A DNA stretch of 64,000 nucleotides, from assembly GCA_015178975.1 (NCBI GenBank), contig WHVD01000004.1, positions 744,001 through 808,000 of the forward strand, given 5' to 3'. The translations under genes were made by a program, and so were the position numbers. The stretch comes from Hysterangium stoloniferum. Taxonomy: Eukaryota; Basidiomycota; Agaricomycetes; Hysterangiales; Hysterangiaceae. The notes beneath the pieces were generated by a model, which worked only from the letters and a program-made list of their open reading frames with translations, did not search any database and was not told the DNA's origin. This document shows positions 1-11,799 of this stretch, piece by piece; the stretch's first letter is position 1; the number at the start of each line of letters is the position of its first letter.

Positions 1-1512
1 AGCGTTTGTGCGCGGTGCTCCAGCACTGCTATTGCTCTTCCTGTTTTGATTTCGAACGGTAGAGACCACATACGAGTGTTTGAAGTACGGTAATTCTTTA
101 ATCCTTGGAGCTCCTCTTGTACGAGGGCTTGCAATGATGCGTCGAGTTTCCCCTTTATGCCATACGTGGGAGACCATATATCCTCTTCCACCTCGTAAAG
201 GCTAGTAATCGCAAGTCGAGATGCAGAATCGCTCGTGTCTCGCGAATCGCTCAACTTTCCGGTGGGCTGTTAAATAATAGACGGTCAGGACCCAATCTAT
301 TGGGACGAAAGAACTCACTTTGATATCACAACCAACGTAACGGTGGGAAAATTCATATAGGCCACCAGACCTTGCTCTAACCTCCGATCTAGCCCTTTCA
401 ATACCAACCCCGAGTTTTACAAGTTCCCGAAGTCCATTGGGAGATCGTACAACGTTCTCAATGTTGTCTTCGACCGATTTCTTATCCCATGTCCCAGCTG
501 CTAGACATTTTTGCATTACCTCGTGTAGAAAATTACCCCAAACGACTGCTTCTCCGGGGCTGTTGGGAACAGGACTAGCTTCCGGAGTCGAAGACGGCGG
601 TGAGGGAGCATTTGAAGCGAGCATGAGAGATATCAAAGGTCTTCGTGTGCAAGAAGGCGCATTTGCGATCGTCGTGGCTGAAAGCAGTAGATCTGGTTGC
701 AGAATAAGCATACCAGAACGGGAGTCTATCGTAATCGTTAAGGTTATGTTAGAACTAGAACTAGAAGGTGCTGCATATGAGGTAAATTCTCCCAGAATGT
801 TGATAATGTCGCCTGCCTAATAAATCAACATGAACTTTGTAAAGTAATCGCAGGACTATGCATACTAACAACTACGTCTGTTTGCACCCAGTCTTGCTGG
901 AGAATAACTTCTCTTCTGTGATTGTCGCCCTTGCCATCAACCTTGACCAACAAGCGCTATACAAATCTTAGCTTGTATTATGAGCTTGGTGAAAATTAAG
1001 AGATGTACCTTTGTTGAGAATTCTGAATACAGGACTTCCAATACTTTGCATCGTGTACATATTGGGCGTATCAGCTGCGGTGGAGGTGGATAATTGTTTA
1101 ACACCTAAGGATGCATATTCTAAGTTAACATATCCAAGGAAATCAAGGCACATACCACGGTCTCCGTGGTTGCTTGATCCAGGTCGATTTCCATATCATT
1201 CCAGTCCCAAGATTCCGCTCCTTCACAAAGAGCATCCATATCCAATACTCTCACGCTCTCGGACTTATTGGCCGATTCTTGCAAAGCAATACAACCTGAA
1301 GGCCCCTTATCGTTCTGAACATTCGGACTAGAAGTACTCTCGGACAGAGATGCATCATTCCTTATTCCGACATGTATGTTTTTCTTTGGTGTCAGTTTGA
1401 CTGACACTGGAGATGGAGATGGGTCACTGTTGAAAACGCGTTCGTCAAGGTCGGCAAATAAAGCTTTCATAAAGTCTTCTTCTTCCTTTGTAGGTTTCGC
1501 TATTGGATGCAT
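1..1512 (-). CDS. DNA2: DNA replication ATP-dependent helicase/nuclease DNA2, 5' part
   Basis: Dna2 trims Okazaki-fragment flaps and resects double-strand breaks in the nucleus. The N-terminal and nuclease part is visible and is cut by the left window edge; the helicase part lies outside. Reading from high to low coordinates, exons are 1512-1156, 1104-1009 (or starting at 1074), 956-866, 812-319 and 266-1, all in phase, with introns of about 50 nt. Family hallmarks are an early FMKALFADLDE motif, ILQQDWVQTD, the DIINILGEF strand, the LILQPDLLLSATTIA block that opens the Dna2 domain, and the RecB-like nuclease core: GKLDAS supplies the metal-binding Asp and PFEIKTGR the Glu and Lys, followed by LEHRAQT. 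The Cys of APSCTRR fits the first ligand of the Fe-S cluster. The start is the first ATG of this frame. Only the exact second-exon acceptor is uncertain. Confidence 0.93.
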
Positions 1513-2461
1513 TGCAAAGGTTGTCGCTGAGAGGTATCGCCTGGTGTTGGTAACTTGTTAAGTGATTGTGACAAGATTGTGACGACGCGTTTTTGTTGTG
1601 GGATGTTGACGCGACGCGTTTCTTCAGTCCCACCATCATCCAATCATTGGATCTCACCTCCAGCGGAATGCCATTTCAGGAATTCAGGTAGTTTACACAA
1701 CGATAGAACTTGGTCCAGTTCTTTGGCAATTTATCCTAACTAATAAGAGCCCCTGTGATTCAACTCCTCCCAGTTTCGTTGGTTACACAATTTGATCAAG
1801 ATGCTCGCATTTTTTAAGTGGAACATTATACAGAGTCGGTTTTGTAGCGAACAATGCACCGGTTTCTTGGTTAAAGCCTCACAAAACTTAAATAGAACTT
1901 ATTTACTAGTACGATAGCGTTTGTTCTTCTCCTTTACTTGAATTCATAGACTGCAAAACTCTGACATTTTTTTTTAATAGCTAACCTCTAGATGATTCGT
2001 ATTCATCCATTCATTAATCACATTTAGTGGACAATATTCACCACCGATATGTTCAGTATTCTTCTTACGTTCCGGACTCAAACTTCCCATTCTCAGAGTC
2101 ATATTGACGTGGTATGTTGCGACAGAAACCACTCGGTGCATTATCCGTAGTCGATTCACCGCAAACTATGTGCTAACGGACCTATTACCATGAGCGCCAA
2201 ATATGGCTCAGAGCTACTGCGGGATGCTGTGTATGGAGTCAGAATCATATACCACTAACCATACATTCATGTAATAATGGCATGCATGAGTCTTTCCCTA
2301 TTGTAATTTTACTCGGCCCGTTGCCGCCCGGCTCCCGACCACGACTCTCACTGGTTTACACGTTGATTTTTTTCCCCTCTAACTAATATCCTCCTACTCT
2401 AGTACATAGCATCGCCATTCGGCAACCTCTACTTGGAAGTTCGAGCTTCATCTCTGTCAAA
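1513..2461. other. Intergenic region between DNA2 and the first thaumatin-like gene
   Basis: The two genes point away from each other, so both promoters must lie here. Only short chance ORFs are present. There is a C/T-rich stretch near 2370-2400, common upstream of fungal start sites, but no clear TATA box. No repeat or RNA gene was recognised. Confidence 0.5.
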
Positions 2462-4128
2462 ATGTTACTAAGGAAGACGCATATGGTAGCACTACTCTCA
2501 TTTCTGCCAATCGCCAAGAGCCGCACATTTACTGTGGTAAACAGTTGTCCATTTACCATTTGGTAAGCTCATCCCATAGATATCACCCATTATGGTTGTC
2601 TTCACGGTTGTAGGCCTGCAGTGTTTACTGACTTAAATGTTGGTTCGGCGACTCCAAATGTTCCCACAGGGTACGAGTATTTCACTTCGTCAGCTGTTCG
2701 CTCATTAGAGTTTCCGGCTATTGGAATGTACAGGTGGGAAGCAGCCCCATCTTCATCTGTAACGTTTGATGTTCCCGATAACTGGAAAGCAGGTCGCATA
2801 TGGGTATAGCCACTCTCAATTCCTGCTAGACTGTATAATTTGCTTTCGTTTAAACAAAAATCCACAGGGTCGTCGAGATTGTAATTTCACAATTCCAGGA
2901 CCCCAATCCTGTCTAGATGGAGGTTGTAATGGTTATTTTTCCTGATTTATAACAAATATTGTTCCTGAAAGCGCCACATAACTATCTACTCCAGGGGGTC
3001 TTCTGTGTGATCCGAATACAGGTACCGGAGTCCCACCAGCTAGCATTGCGGAGTGGACATTGATGGGAGACGGGAATCAGGATTTCTATGATAGTAAGAG
3101 ACATATAAAGTTTATAACGCTCTCGTGACAAATGTGGCTGAAATCTTCTTTGTAGCATCACTTGTGGACGGGTATAACCTTCCATTGCGTATTACGAATA
3201 CTGTTGGATGTCCAGTGGCTGATTGTCCCATCGATCTCGGGCCAGATTGTAACTAATGTTCACAATTTGTCTACATCGACGCTGATGGAATTTTCATGTT
3301 AATTCTTTATCTATATTGTGACAGGCCCTGCACCATTGAAAGGACCTTTCGACTCGACTGGCTTTCCTGTTGGTTGCCAAAGCGCTTGTAAAGCGAATTT
3401 AGATGGGAACCCCAGTATGCAATTCAAGCCCATTAAGATGACCAGCCTAACCTTACTTTTTTACCACTATTTATATCAGATGACTCACCAAACTGCTGCT
3501 CTGGTTCGCACAATACACCTGCCACATGTCCACCCTCTGGAGTCGGTAAGCACTCTTTGAGCCGAATCACTTTGCCTTATACTTATGAAGAGGCCCAACT
3601 TTCATAGCGTTCTACTCTTACTTCAGTACGTCCCTGCTTTCACGATTTGAATTTAATCCCGAATCTCCAGGTTGATATCAGAAAGCGGCTGTCCAAATAG
3701 CTATGGATATGCATTTGACGAATCAAGTGGGACGGCACTTTGGAAATGTGATTCATCCTTGAAGGCGAATTACACACTTACATTCTGCCCTCCGTGAGTA
3801 TTTCCTCTAACACATCGGACCCTTGTCTCACAAACGTAACCACTCATGATACTGACCTCGTGGTAGGCCCACTAACATCACGAATCCACCCAATGAGGCT
3901 ATTTCCGGGACGGTAGTACCTAGTGGTATACCACTTAAAACACCGATCAGTACCTCGCCTTCTCAGTCTACAACGCAGTCATCACCTCCAGCTGCTGTGG
4001 CTCCATCGTCAACACCAAACCCTACGAGCGTGAATGCGGCTTCGAAAAGTGTGGGAGATGTGTACAAGTTTGGGATTCTATTTGGGGCATTTCAATGGAT
4101 CCTGCTACTCTCAAAACTATCCATATAG
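2462..4128 (+). CDS. Thaumatin-like protein 1 with GPI-anchor-like C-terminus
   Basis: Secreted thaumatin-fold protein (PR-5 family); fungal members bind or cut cell-wall beta-1,3-glucan. Eleven exons: 2462-2562, 2614-2670, 2734-2803, 2868-2931, 2995-3093, 3156-3248, 3325-3414, 3480-3545, 3608-3625, 3682-3793, 3867-4128, giving 343 residues. A signal peptide ends near AKS and is followed by RTFTVVNSCPFTIW. The family signature GRIWGRRDC is present, as are the acidic-cleft residues expected for the family (Arg in GRRDC, Glu in AEWTL, Asp in FYD, LVDG and FDE) and many paired Cys. After the thaumatin domain comes a Ser/Thr/Pro-rich linker and a final hydrophobic stretch (FGILFGAFQWILLLSKLSI), which looks like a GPI-attachment signal, so wall or membrane anchoring is inferred. 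Ten intron positions are shared or nearly shared with the paralogue at 9.0 kb. Confidence 0.93.
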
Positions 4129-4468
4129 ATGACCTATGGCCTTTAAGTCTAAAAGAGAACTTGAGGAGGGCTCAGGAGACTTTTTTTTTTTTTCGTTTTT
4201 TCGGGCTTGTGCATGTATATTACGGATATAACTTGGACTGACAAATAAAAAAATTTGTGATATATCAATGTCCACATATGTGCCCAATGTGCGCATATTC
4301 AGATATAGGCTGCTGTGACTTTTGTCTTGGTTGGAGTCATAATCATGACGTTGCCTGGCCGGCGAATAACTCGGATGCACGTCTTCGAAATAGTTGTAAG
4401 CGGTTACTTTGTCTTCCGACTAAAGGCTACAGTTGGTGAGTGAGTGAATGTTGAAGTGCTTTAGAATA
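4129..4468. other. Convergent spacer between TLP1 and the F-box gene
   Basis: About 340 bp between two converging stop codons, containing a 13-nt T run near 4181-4193. It presumably holds both 3' ends. Nothing else was recognised. Confidence 0.5.
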
Positions 4469-6036
4469 CTATAGCACGTTTACCGTCGATATGGTGGAGT
4501 CATCACCATCTCCCGTCGGACGTAATACCCAGCCTTCCTTAAACTGCCAAGTAAAGACGTTATTGTTGTTGATTTGAATATCCTCCAATGAAGGATGGCC
4601 GCGGGTCTGTAGCTTGATTGAAAGCAAAGCTTGAAAGTCAAGAGAGAGCCTTTCACTTCCGTCGTTTCGCCAGTCCTGGAACATCCGGAATACCTTCAAC
4701 TTTGGAAACTGCAAGAGTGAAGATATGGTTGCCGTCAGTATCTGACAAATATAATGAGAATATGCTATATTTCCAGTTGATGACATTGGCTTACCATAGG
4801 CTGCTGGAGGGATCTCCGAAATGTAACATCCCCTTCCAGGACCCGTCTCACATTAGGTAGGGTGTTCAGAACTAAATATGTTAAGTTATCGAACGTCATT
4901 CCAATATACGCTAGTGTAGACTGCGGTACGAGGTCATATTGACTAACGTCGAGACGATTAACTGCTGCAGCGGCAGTCGTCCCACAAAGCAAGGAGAACT
5001 CTGAAAAATCCGACGTGGTATTACTGTCGTCCCTGACACGAAGGTCATTTACTCCCCTGTCGCGAAGAATTTCCAACATCGTATCTGGGCCTGCTGTGAG
5101 AGAGCGCAATTTAGACAATGCTGAAGGTGGAAGGTGCAGACCAGTGCAGCCTGCAAATAGCTCCAGCGTATGGAGACTAGGACAGGCCACTAAAACCTGG
5201 TACAGTTTTTGCGCTATTTCTGAATTATACTTTAATGGGCGATTGTTTAATATAGATAATTGGCCAAGTGGCCGGAGTAAGGACAGTGACAAGGGCGACA
5301 ATAAGACGAAAAATGTGTAATCAGCAGTTATCCCACCGATCTGCAATCGATCCTTGTAGACCATCCCTTCGAGATATTCATCCCTTAGGGTGTGCGATAC
5401 ATCACGAGAAAGGTCAGGAATCAATTTTAATGGTAATGTAAAATTGAAATGCGAGCGGTGGTTTGGTCTTCGAACCTCAATGACAGAACATGGACCTCCC
5501 GTCCCATGCAGACATCGGAGTGGGCGAAAAGAAAAAAATGGGGCGTGTATATGAGAGGCCGCATCGTTGCATTCCAAAAAAGTAATCGATATGATACCTG
5601 GAGTGGCCGCAACAAACAGCCTGAGCGTTTGATACGCCGTAGTCCAGGCGTTGATCACTTTCTTAGATGATATGATATTGTGGATCTTGTGAATTGGATG
5701 GTCATCTTTGGCATCTTTAATAATCGGTGGTTGCGACCAATTCCACAGGTGAAGGTGGCGTATGTGGATCAGGAGATCTGGCCTCTGTAGTAGCGATTGT
5801 GCACGCTGTTGTGTACGGTGAAGGGCATTCACAGATTCTCTTGGAGAATATGCCTCGGTTAAATGCCCGCTGGAGTCCGCGGCGATTGTGGAACATTGGA
5901 ACTTGAGGTGCCGAAATAATAGGAATAGGGTGGTTGAGCGGATGTATTTATTCAAGAGTGTGACATTATAAAGATCTTCTTTGCCGGGTAGATATGTGGT
6001 TATAATTTTAGCCCATATATCTGCTGGAAGGTCCAT
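4469..6036 (-). CDS. F-box domain protein
   Basis: Probable substrate-recruiting subunit of an SCF ubiquitin ligase, of the type greatly expanded in Agaricomycetes. Two exons, 6036-4795 and 4741-4469, are joined across a 53-nt GT-AG intron to give 504 residues. The F-box is at residues 2-35 (LPADIWAKIITTYLPGKEDL followed by the usual aliphatic and aromatic positions). The remainder has spaced Leu-rich segments such as CPSLHTLELF and FDNLTYLVLNTLPNV, like the degenerate leucine-rich repeats that follow the F-box in this fungal family. The substrate is unknown. The gene lies between TLP genes but on the opposite strand, so no functional link is implied. The start is the first ATG, directly ahead of the F-box. 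Confidence 0.85.
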
Positions 6037-9015
6037 TATAAGGGCGGAGTTGGGTCGAAGAGTGAGTCAGGGGAGCCTTGTGATCGAGATGGGAGGGTTG
6101 AAGTTGTCAGAGTAGCACGTATACCATGAGATATATTATCGGATCATTCCGCGCCATCACCTCCCGGTTGGAAGCTCATCACATCGCATCTTTCTCCCAA
6201 CGATGCACAACATCTTACATGAGCTCCACGTCGGTGCTCGCCCTGGCAGAGGGGTAGAGACGCTGGTTCGCAAGCCGTAGATGCGAGATCTTTTGACAAA
6301 TCTTCGTGCACAGCCTTAATTTTTATGCTACTTGCCTCTAAATACAGCGATTAGGCTCTATTATTAGGAAACAATCGTTACCATATAGCAGGAAAAGGCT
6401 CTGTCAGCCTCATCCAGCCCCATTGAGTCTTGGCAATTGCTGAAGATCCGGCTATTCTTCAAAGGTTCGAGAAGAATCCTGTATCTAGTGAATATAAATA
6501 GAATTTGGTAATTTGATAAATAAATAAATAAAAAGGAGGGTTACTAGAGCGAATCGTTGATCTACGAGTGTGTAAGACAGAGCGAGTCGTTGGCCCAAGA
6601 GTGAGTTGGCAGGAGCGAGGAGTAGAAAGCAAAATTGTTAATTCTTCTTCTAACTGTCAAGACTCGAGATTAAATATATTTAGAAGGAGTCGTAGCTATC
6701 CGGGTCGGGAGTGATTCTACTAACGCTAGCTCGTGCAAGAGAGCACGGGAAAGTTCTGGGAAGGGAAAGAATAGAAATAGAAGTAATTGAAATAAGAGTA
6801 CGCGCGATGATAGAAGTAATTGAATCATGATGGTGGTACGCGCGATGATTCGGTCAAGTCGATCGAGAAGACGAAACAATTCAAGAATATAGGTATAAAT
6901 AAATAAATAAATAAACACCCTGGTAAAATGGGGAACGCCTTTAATATATTGTAACTTGCCAGAGTCATACTTCTTCCCTTTACTGGTTGTGGGTCGAAGT
7001 CCATAAATATTGCTCAAAGTATACAGACCCGATCAACGGACACAGGGACAAGGGGTTTCCAATAGCGCTAGATACATACTTGTATGTATTTTTCCCTTTT
7101 TTCTTTATGCAGTCTAAAACTTGGACACCAATGATGGCCACCCTTCTGACCTTTCACTTTGCCGATTAGAAAGACACAGCACGAGCGCTAGCTGGTGGTT
7201 GATTATAGGCACTCCGATATTCGCATGGTCTTGAACTCAGACAGACTACTCATGGTCGCTTATTTTGCATTGAAGTTCCTGATTTTGTATACATGCCTCT
7301 TTGGCGTTAAGGCTACCGTCTGCCTATAAATCTTCGTTTTATTTCTTGTATCCCTTAATCCAAGTAATTATTTAAAATCATATTCAAAAATAGTTTTCAC
7401 ATCTTAACGCCGTGACGGCCGAGGAACACATTTTGTATTCGGTGGCATCTTTCTAGCTTCTTTCGGCTTATATTTCTGGCACTTTTCAAACAGAGTCATG
7501 CCCCTTAGATGTCTTGACGTGCTGTTCTCCCTTGTACACGTTTCTTGTAGATCTCATGACCTGAGCGTGTTTGGACCTTGAAATACATTCAAAATACTGA
7601 TGTTATAATTTTTTTCTCCAAGGCACCTAAACGTCAGCAAATAACGGTATTTTCCCTATCCTTGTTGTCTGAGAAAAAAAGTTGCTTGCTATTCCACAAT
7701 TCCATCCACATTGAGCTTGAAGCTTGACTCCACAAGTTAAGTTATGAGCTCGATCGTTCTTTCTAAGGGGTTTGACTTGAGCAGGTGAACAGTGCACGTG
7801 AGTAAGAGACATGTTGCGTGGGTGGAGCTTGGACCTGCTGAGCTGTGCACATGAGAGACAGGCTATAAGAAGTCTCAGTTTTTTCTTAAACTGTTATATC
7901 ACGATTCAATTGAATGTCACCGGCTTTTAATAATTCATTCGACTACGCTCATCACTCACAAGGAACTGACATTTCTCTCGAAGTCTTTATCGCAAATCTA
8001 ATCAGTATCCGGCCTTAGTACTGGTTAGTGTTCGCTGTACTTAAACGATATAAGTATATCCTACGTAAGTGTCAATAAAGCCTGCCCTTTGTGGGCATCG
8101 GTCGGTCCGGTCTGGTTGACAAGCCGTTTTGAGCGTTCGAGAAATCCCACGGCACCTTGGGTTTAGACATTTTTACACTTGGACAAATTATTTCGGTCCC
8201 AGAAGAACGCTAATTAGACCAAGGCCGAGGCCATATTTTCCTGTTTTAGGACTGAAATCTGCTGCCGCTCCAATATGATGTGATACGGCTGGTAGGAAGA
8301 ACCCAGGATAAATTCTCCACACAAGCTAGTACCGCATGCCCACCGAAGGTTACTGTGTGAGTTGTTGTAGTGGTAGATTATTTACCCTTGCTCGCTGGTC
8401 ATCCAGAGCTTACCCATCAACAGGTGACGACGACTCTGTGTGCAACTAATGCATCATGATAGGTGCATTGCCTTATAATCTCTAACATGGCACATGAAAC
8501 GTCTTGAAACTGCTCCAATAACAAACCAACTGTGAATGTAGAAAGAAAGGAAATTCTACTGCTTGGTTGTATATGAGTCCTATGAGTTGACTGGGTTTCA
8601 AGGGAATTATTCTCGATATCTTGTATTTTTCCACCTTGGCATTTGGTACTTGGATACGGCCAATCTCTCACCGCCCTCAGTGATCCGACATGTTATTTAT
8701 TCACACAGACATATTTTTTCGAAGAAAATCAGCTGGTAATATCCACATGTAACATTACAGAGATTCGGGATGTTTATACTAGCAACGCTCTATCCGACTG
8801 GCTGAAGGCCGGCTGCCCATATGCACCATACTGCTTCGTCGAAAAGGTCGAAGCTCTGTTTTGAGGTGGTCCCGTCGGTGTCTCACACGCTTCCTAGTTT
8901 AACCGTTCATGCTGGAACCGGAAGGCGATTGTTCAACTGCAACAGAGGGAAGTATAAAACCCGTTTGCCCCTCTAGATTGTATTTTATACAAAGACTTCA
9001 CGGAAATCCAACGCA
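6037..9015. other. Gene-poor spacer upstream of TLP2
   Basis: About 3 kb with no convincing coding sequence. It contains AAAT microsatellites near 6515-6532 and 6893-6916 and a short imperfect direct repeat near 6778-6850 (AGAAGTAATTGAA and GTACGCGCGATGAT twice). The last 100 bp form the promoter of TLP2. Confidence 0.5.
8953..8959 (+). promoter_or_regulatory. Candidate TATA box of TLP2
   Basis: TATAAAA lies 57 bp upstream of the TLP2 ATG, followed by a C/T-rich stretch. Spacing and sequence fit a fungal core promoter. The call rests on position and motif only. Confidence 0.5.
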
Positions 9016-10336
9016 ATGATCTCACTTGCCCTTGCCATTTCAGTGCTTGTTGCTACGGCTAACGCACGTACTTTTACCGTCCACAACAACTGTCCATTTA
9101 CAATTTGGTATTATACCGTCGCCGTTACTGTACACACGACACTGTCTGATTGTATTTCACAGGCCTGCAGTCTTCACAGATCTCAATGTTGGAACGGCAG
9201 TCCCAAACGTACCGACGGGGCAAGCTATGCATCACCTTGTTTTTACTCCTCTGCTCACCTCCGACGTACAGCTGGGAAGCCGCAGCCTTCTCTACCAAAA
9301 CCTTCACTGTTCCCAATAACTGGGCAGCTGGTCGTATCTGGGTAAGTTTCTTGCTCACTCAAGCCATGTTCAGTAAGTTCATGCTTTTACGGCGTCAGGC
9401 TCGTCGTGATTGCGATTTCTCAACCAACCCTGGTCCCAACTCGTGTATCGATGGTGGCTGCAATGGTATACATCGAGTGTTTCACTGTCGTCGTTGACGT
9501 TAACAATGTTGCTGTTGCCTACTAGGCGGTCTTCTTTGTGATCCTCACACCGGCACTGGTGTACCACCAGCCAGTGTAGCTGAATGGACATTGGGTGTCA
9601 ATGGCCAACCTGATTTCTACGACAGTAAGTTTTGTCCCGTGCCCAAAATGCAACGTCTTTTGACTATAAATCGTGCTAGCCTCACTCGTTGATGGTTATA
9701 ATCTTCCCCTCCGCATTTCTAACAATGTCGGATGCCCTGTGGCTGATTGCGCAGTTGACTTGGGTCCCAACTGTACGTAGAAATTACTTGTTCTTAGTAT
9801 TTTATCTTCATACTATTAAAACATATTTCACTTTCCAATACTGATCACGCCCTCTTTCATTAGGCCCATCTCAACTCAAGGGTCCGTTTGACTCTGTTGG
9901 CTTCCCGGTAGGTTGCCGCAGTGCTTGTGATGCTAATATCGATGGCGACCAAGGCAAGTGAACATTAATACCACTTCGTCGAGTGACTGATCACAATAAG
10001 CACATTTTCAGCCAATTCGCCGAACTGCTGTTCTGGTTCATTCAACACCCCTGCAACATGCCCTCCCTCTGGCGTAGGTATGTATTCTTTCTTTTTCCTC
10101 TCCTTTTCTTTTCGTTTCAGCCTTCTACTAAATTGATATTTTCGACAGCATTCTATTCCTACTTCAGTATGTTTTCGATTGCGATCCTCTTTATCGTCCA
10201 TTGATGTGTGTATTTTATTTTAGAGGGTAATTGCCCCAATAGTTACGTCTATGCCTTTGACGAATCCAGCGGCACCGCATTGTGGACCTGCCCCTCGTCT
10301 CTGCAAGCGGATTATACTCTCACTTTCTGTCCATGA
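9016..10336 (+). CDS. Thaumatin-like protein 2, secreted short form
   Basis: Thaumatin-fold secreted protein, paralogue of the genes at 2.5 and 11.8 kb. Ten exons: 9016-9107, 9163-9219, 9272-9341, 9399-9465, 9526-9624, 9680-9772, 9864-9953, 10012-10077, 10149-10166, 10224-10336, giving 254 residues. A clear signal peptide (MISLALAISVLVATANA) precedes RTFTVHNNCPFTIW. The family motif GRIWARRDC and the cleft acids (AEW, FYD, LVDG, FDE) are kept. Unlike its neighbours it stops right after LTFCP, with no linker, anchor or basic tail, so it is probably released into the wall or medium. Two introns (9220-9271 and 9954-10011) must use GC donors (GCAAGC, GCAAGT) to keep the reading frame that the paralogues show. 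A TATA box lies 57 bp upstream. Confidence 0.93.
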
Positions 10337-11799
10337 TGATATCTGGGATACACTAGGGCTAATGTTCATGATACTTTATTATGTTGGGAATCGGTTTACA
10401 CTTATCCTTTATTTTTGGTAACTCCGTCCATCCGTCCGGTACCTGGAGAACTTGCATAGAACTATTCCGTGCATGATAACTATTTCGGAGCTCACCTCTT
10501 GTGATCATCTTTAATGTCGCCACGACATTTAAAGAACCCCTGCGTGCCTGAGAGCATTAAGACACTAACTTTCCTTGTAAATGAGTGGCATGACTCAGGT
10601 GTGATGCCTAGGGGGTGTAGAATGTGCCACTAAGAGCGATCATGAGCCACCATCAGTGAATGTCAGGGCCAAGACCCCCAACAGTGATCTTCAGCAAATC
10701 CGTGTTGGGCTCTGTTGAACCTTAATGACAGGCATTGACTTGGATCCGGAATATATCAGCACTTGGAAAGCTAAATTCCGGCCCGATACGATGCACTCAA
10801 TGACTTTGATAGCTCCTGATCGGTTTACGTGCCCAGTGTTCTATCACACAGGGGTTGTGCATGTGATTCACACCGCTTGGGCACAGCGGTGAAAGAATAT
10901 GATTGGAATGGTAATGTGATGCCCCAATTGTATTGCACGCAAATTCTCTCAAGAGCTGTGCGTTGACTTTCGGTGGATCAGTCCACATCATCCGTTCTAG
11001 GCTCGGAGCAATATATCATCGCCCGGGCGCTTTGTACAGTCTGACAGCCGAACCACAGTGAATGGCATGGGCTGAGCCAAGACTATAGTTTATTTTGGCT
11101 GGGAAGCCGATGCAGTACCTCTTGATAGGAATCCAGACCTTTACAACTTGAGGGTTTTAGGCTCTCTGTGATGTGGCCAGATAATGGTGCACCGCTCTGC
11201 CCGATATCATTAGAAGGTTCATTATCCTGCGTAAGGAAATTATCCTGTCATCTCAGGATCAGACCCCTTGCAGTAGCCATTGTGAAGTCGCCGGTGCAAT
11301 TAGATTGCATCCGAAAACGCTGGTTGTTCTTCAAGCGCTTGTTCGATCTTGTCGATGATCAGCAGCCTCCGAACTGTTGTCGGTTTTCCCCCTCTCCAGA
11401 AACTATCTTTGTCATTATCATTTTTTTTGTACATAGGAAGGGTTATCCACCCTGCCCACTTTTATCAGAAAACAATATTTTTTAGGTTGTTCTGACATGA
11501 CAGTAGACAGTTGTGTCCGACCATCACAGTCACCTTAGGAAAAGGTCAAGAATAAGTATAGAAAATTCGATAGGGAAATGAACTTCTATGCGTCACAAGG
11601 TGACCTTCAGCGTCTTGAAATGCGTGTTAGGCAAAGAAATCCTCTTTCTGGCCTCCTTCCTTGCTTTCCTTTGTGATCATCCCATCACCTATACACTCTT
11701 TTACTTGGCTTCCAGGCCTTCAATCAGTTGGCAAGAATACTTTCCATTCTTTTGTTGATATCACACTCCGAGTCCAACTTAACACACGTGGCTTTCACG
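10337..11799. other. Spacer between TLP2 and TLP3
   Basis: About 1.46 kb with only short overlapping ORFs and no recognised domain, repeat or RNA gene. It must hold the TLP2 3' end and the TLP3 promoter; no clear TATA box was seen close to the TLP3 start. Confidence 0.5.
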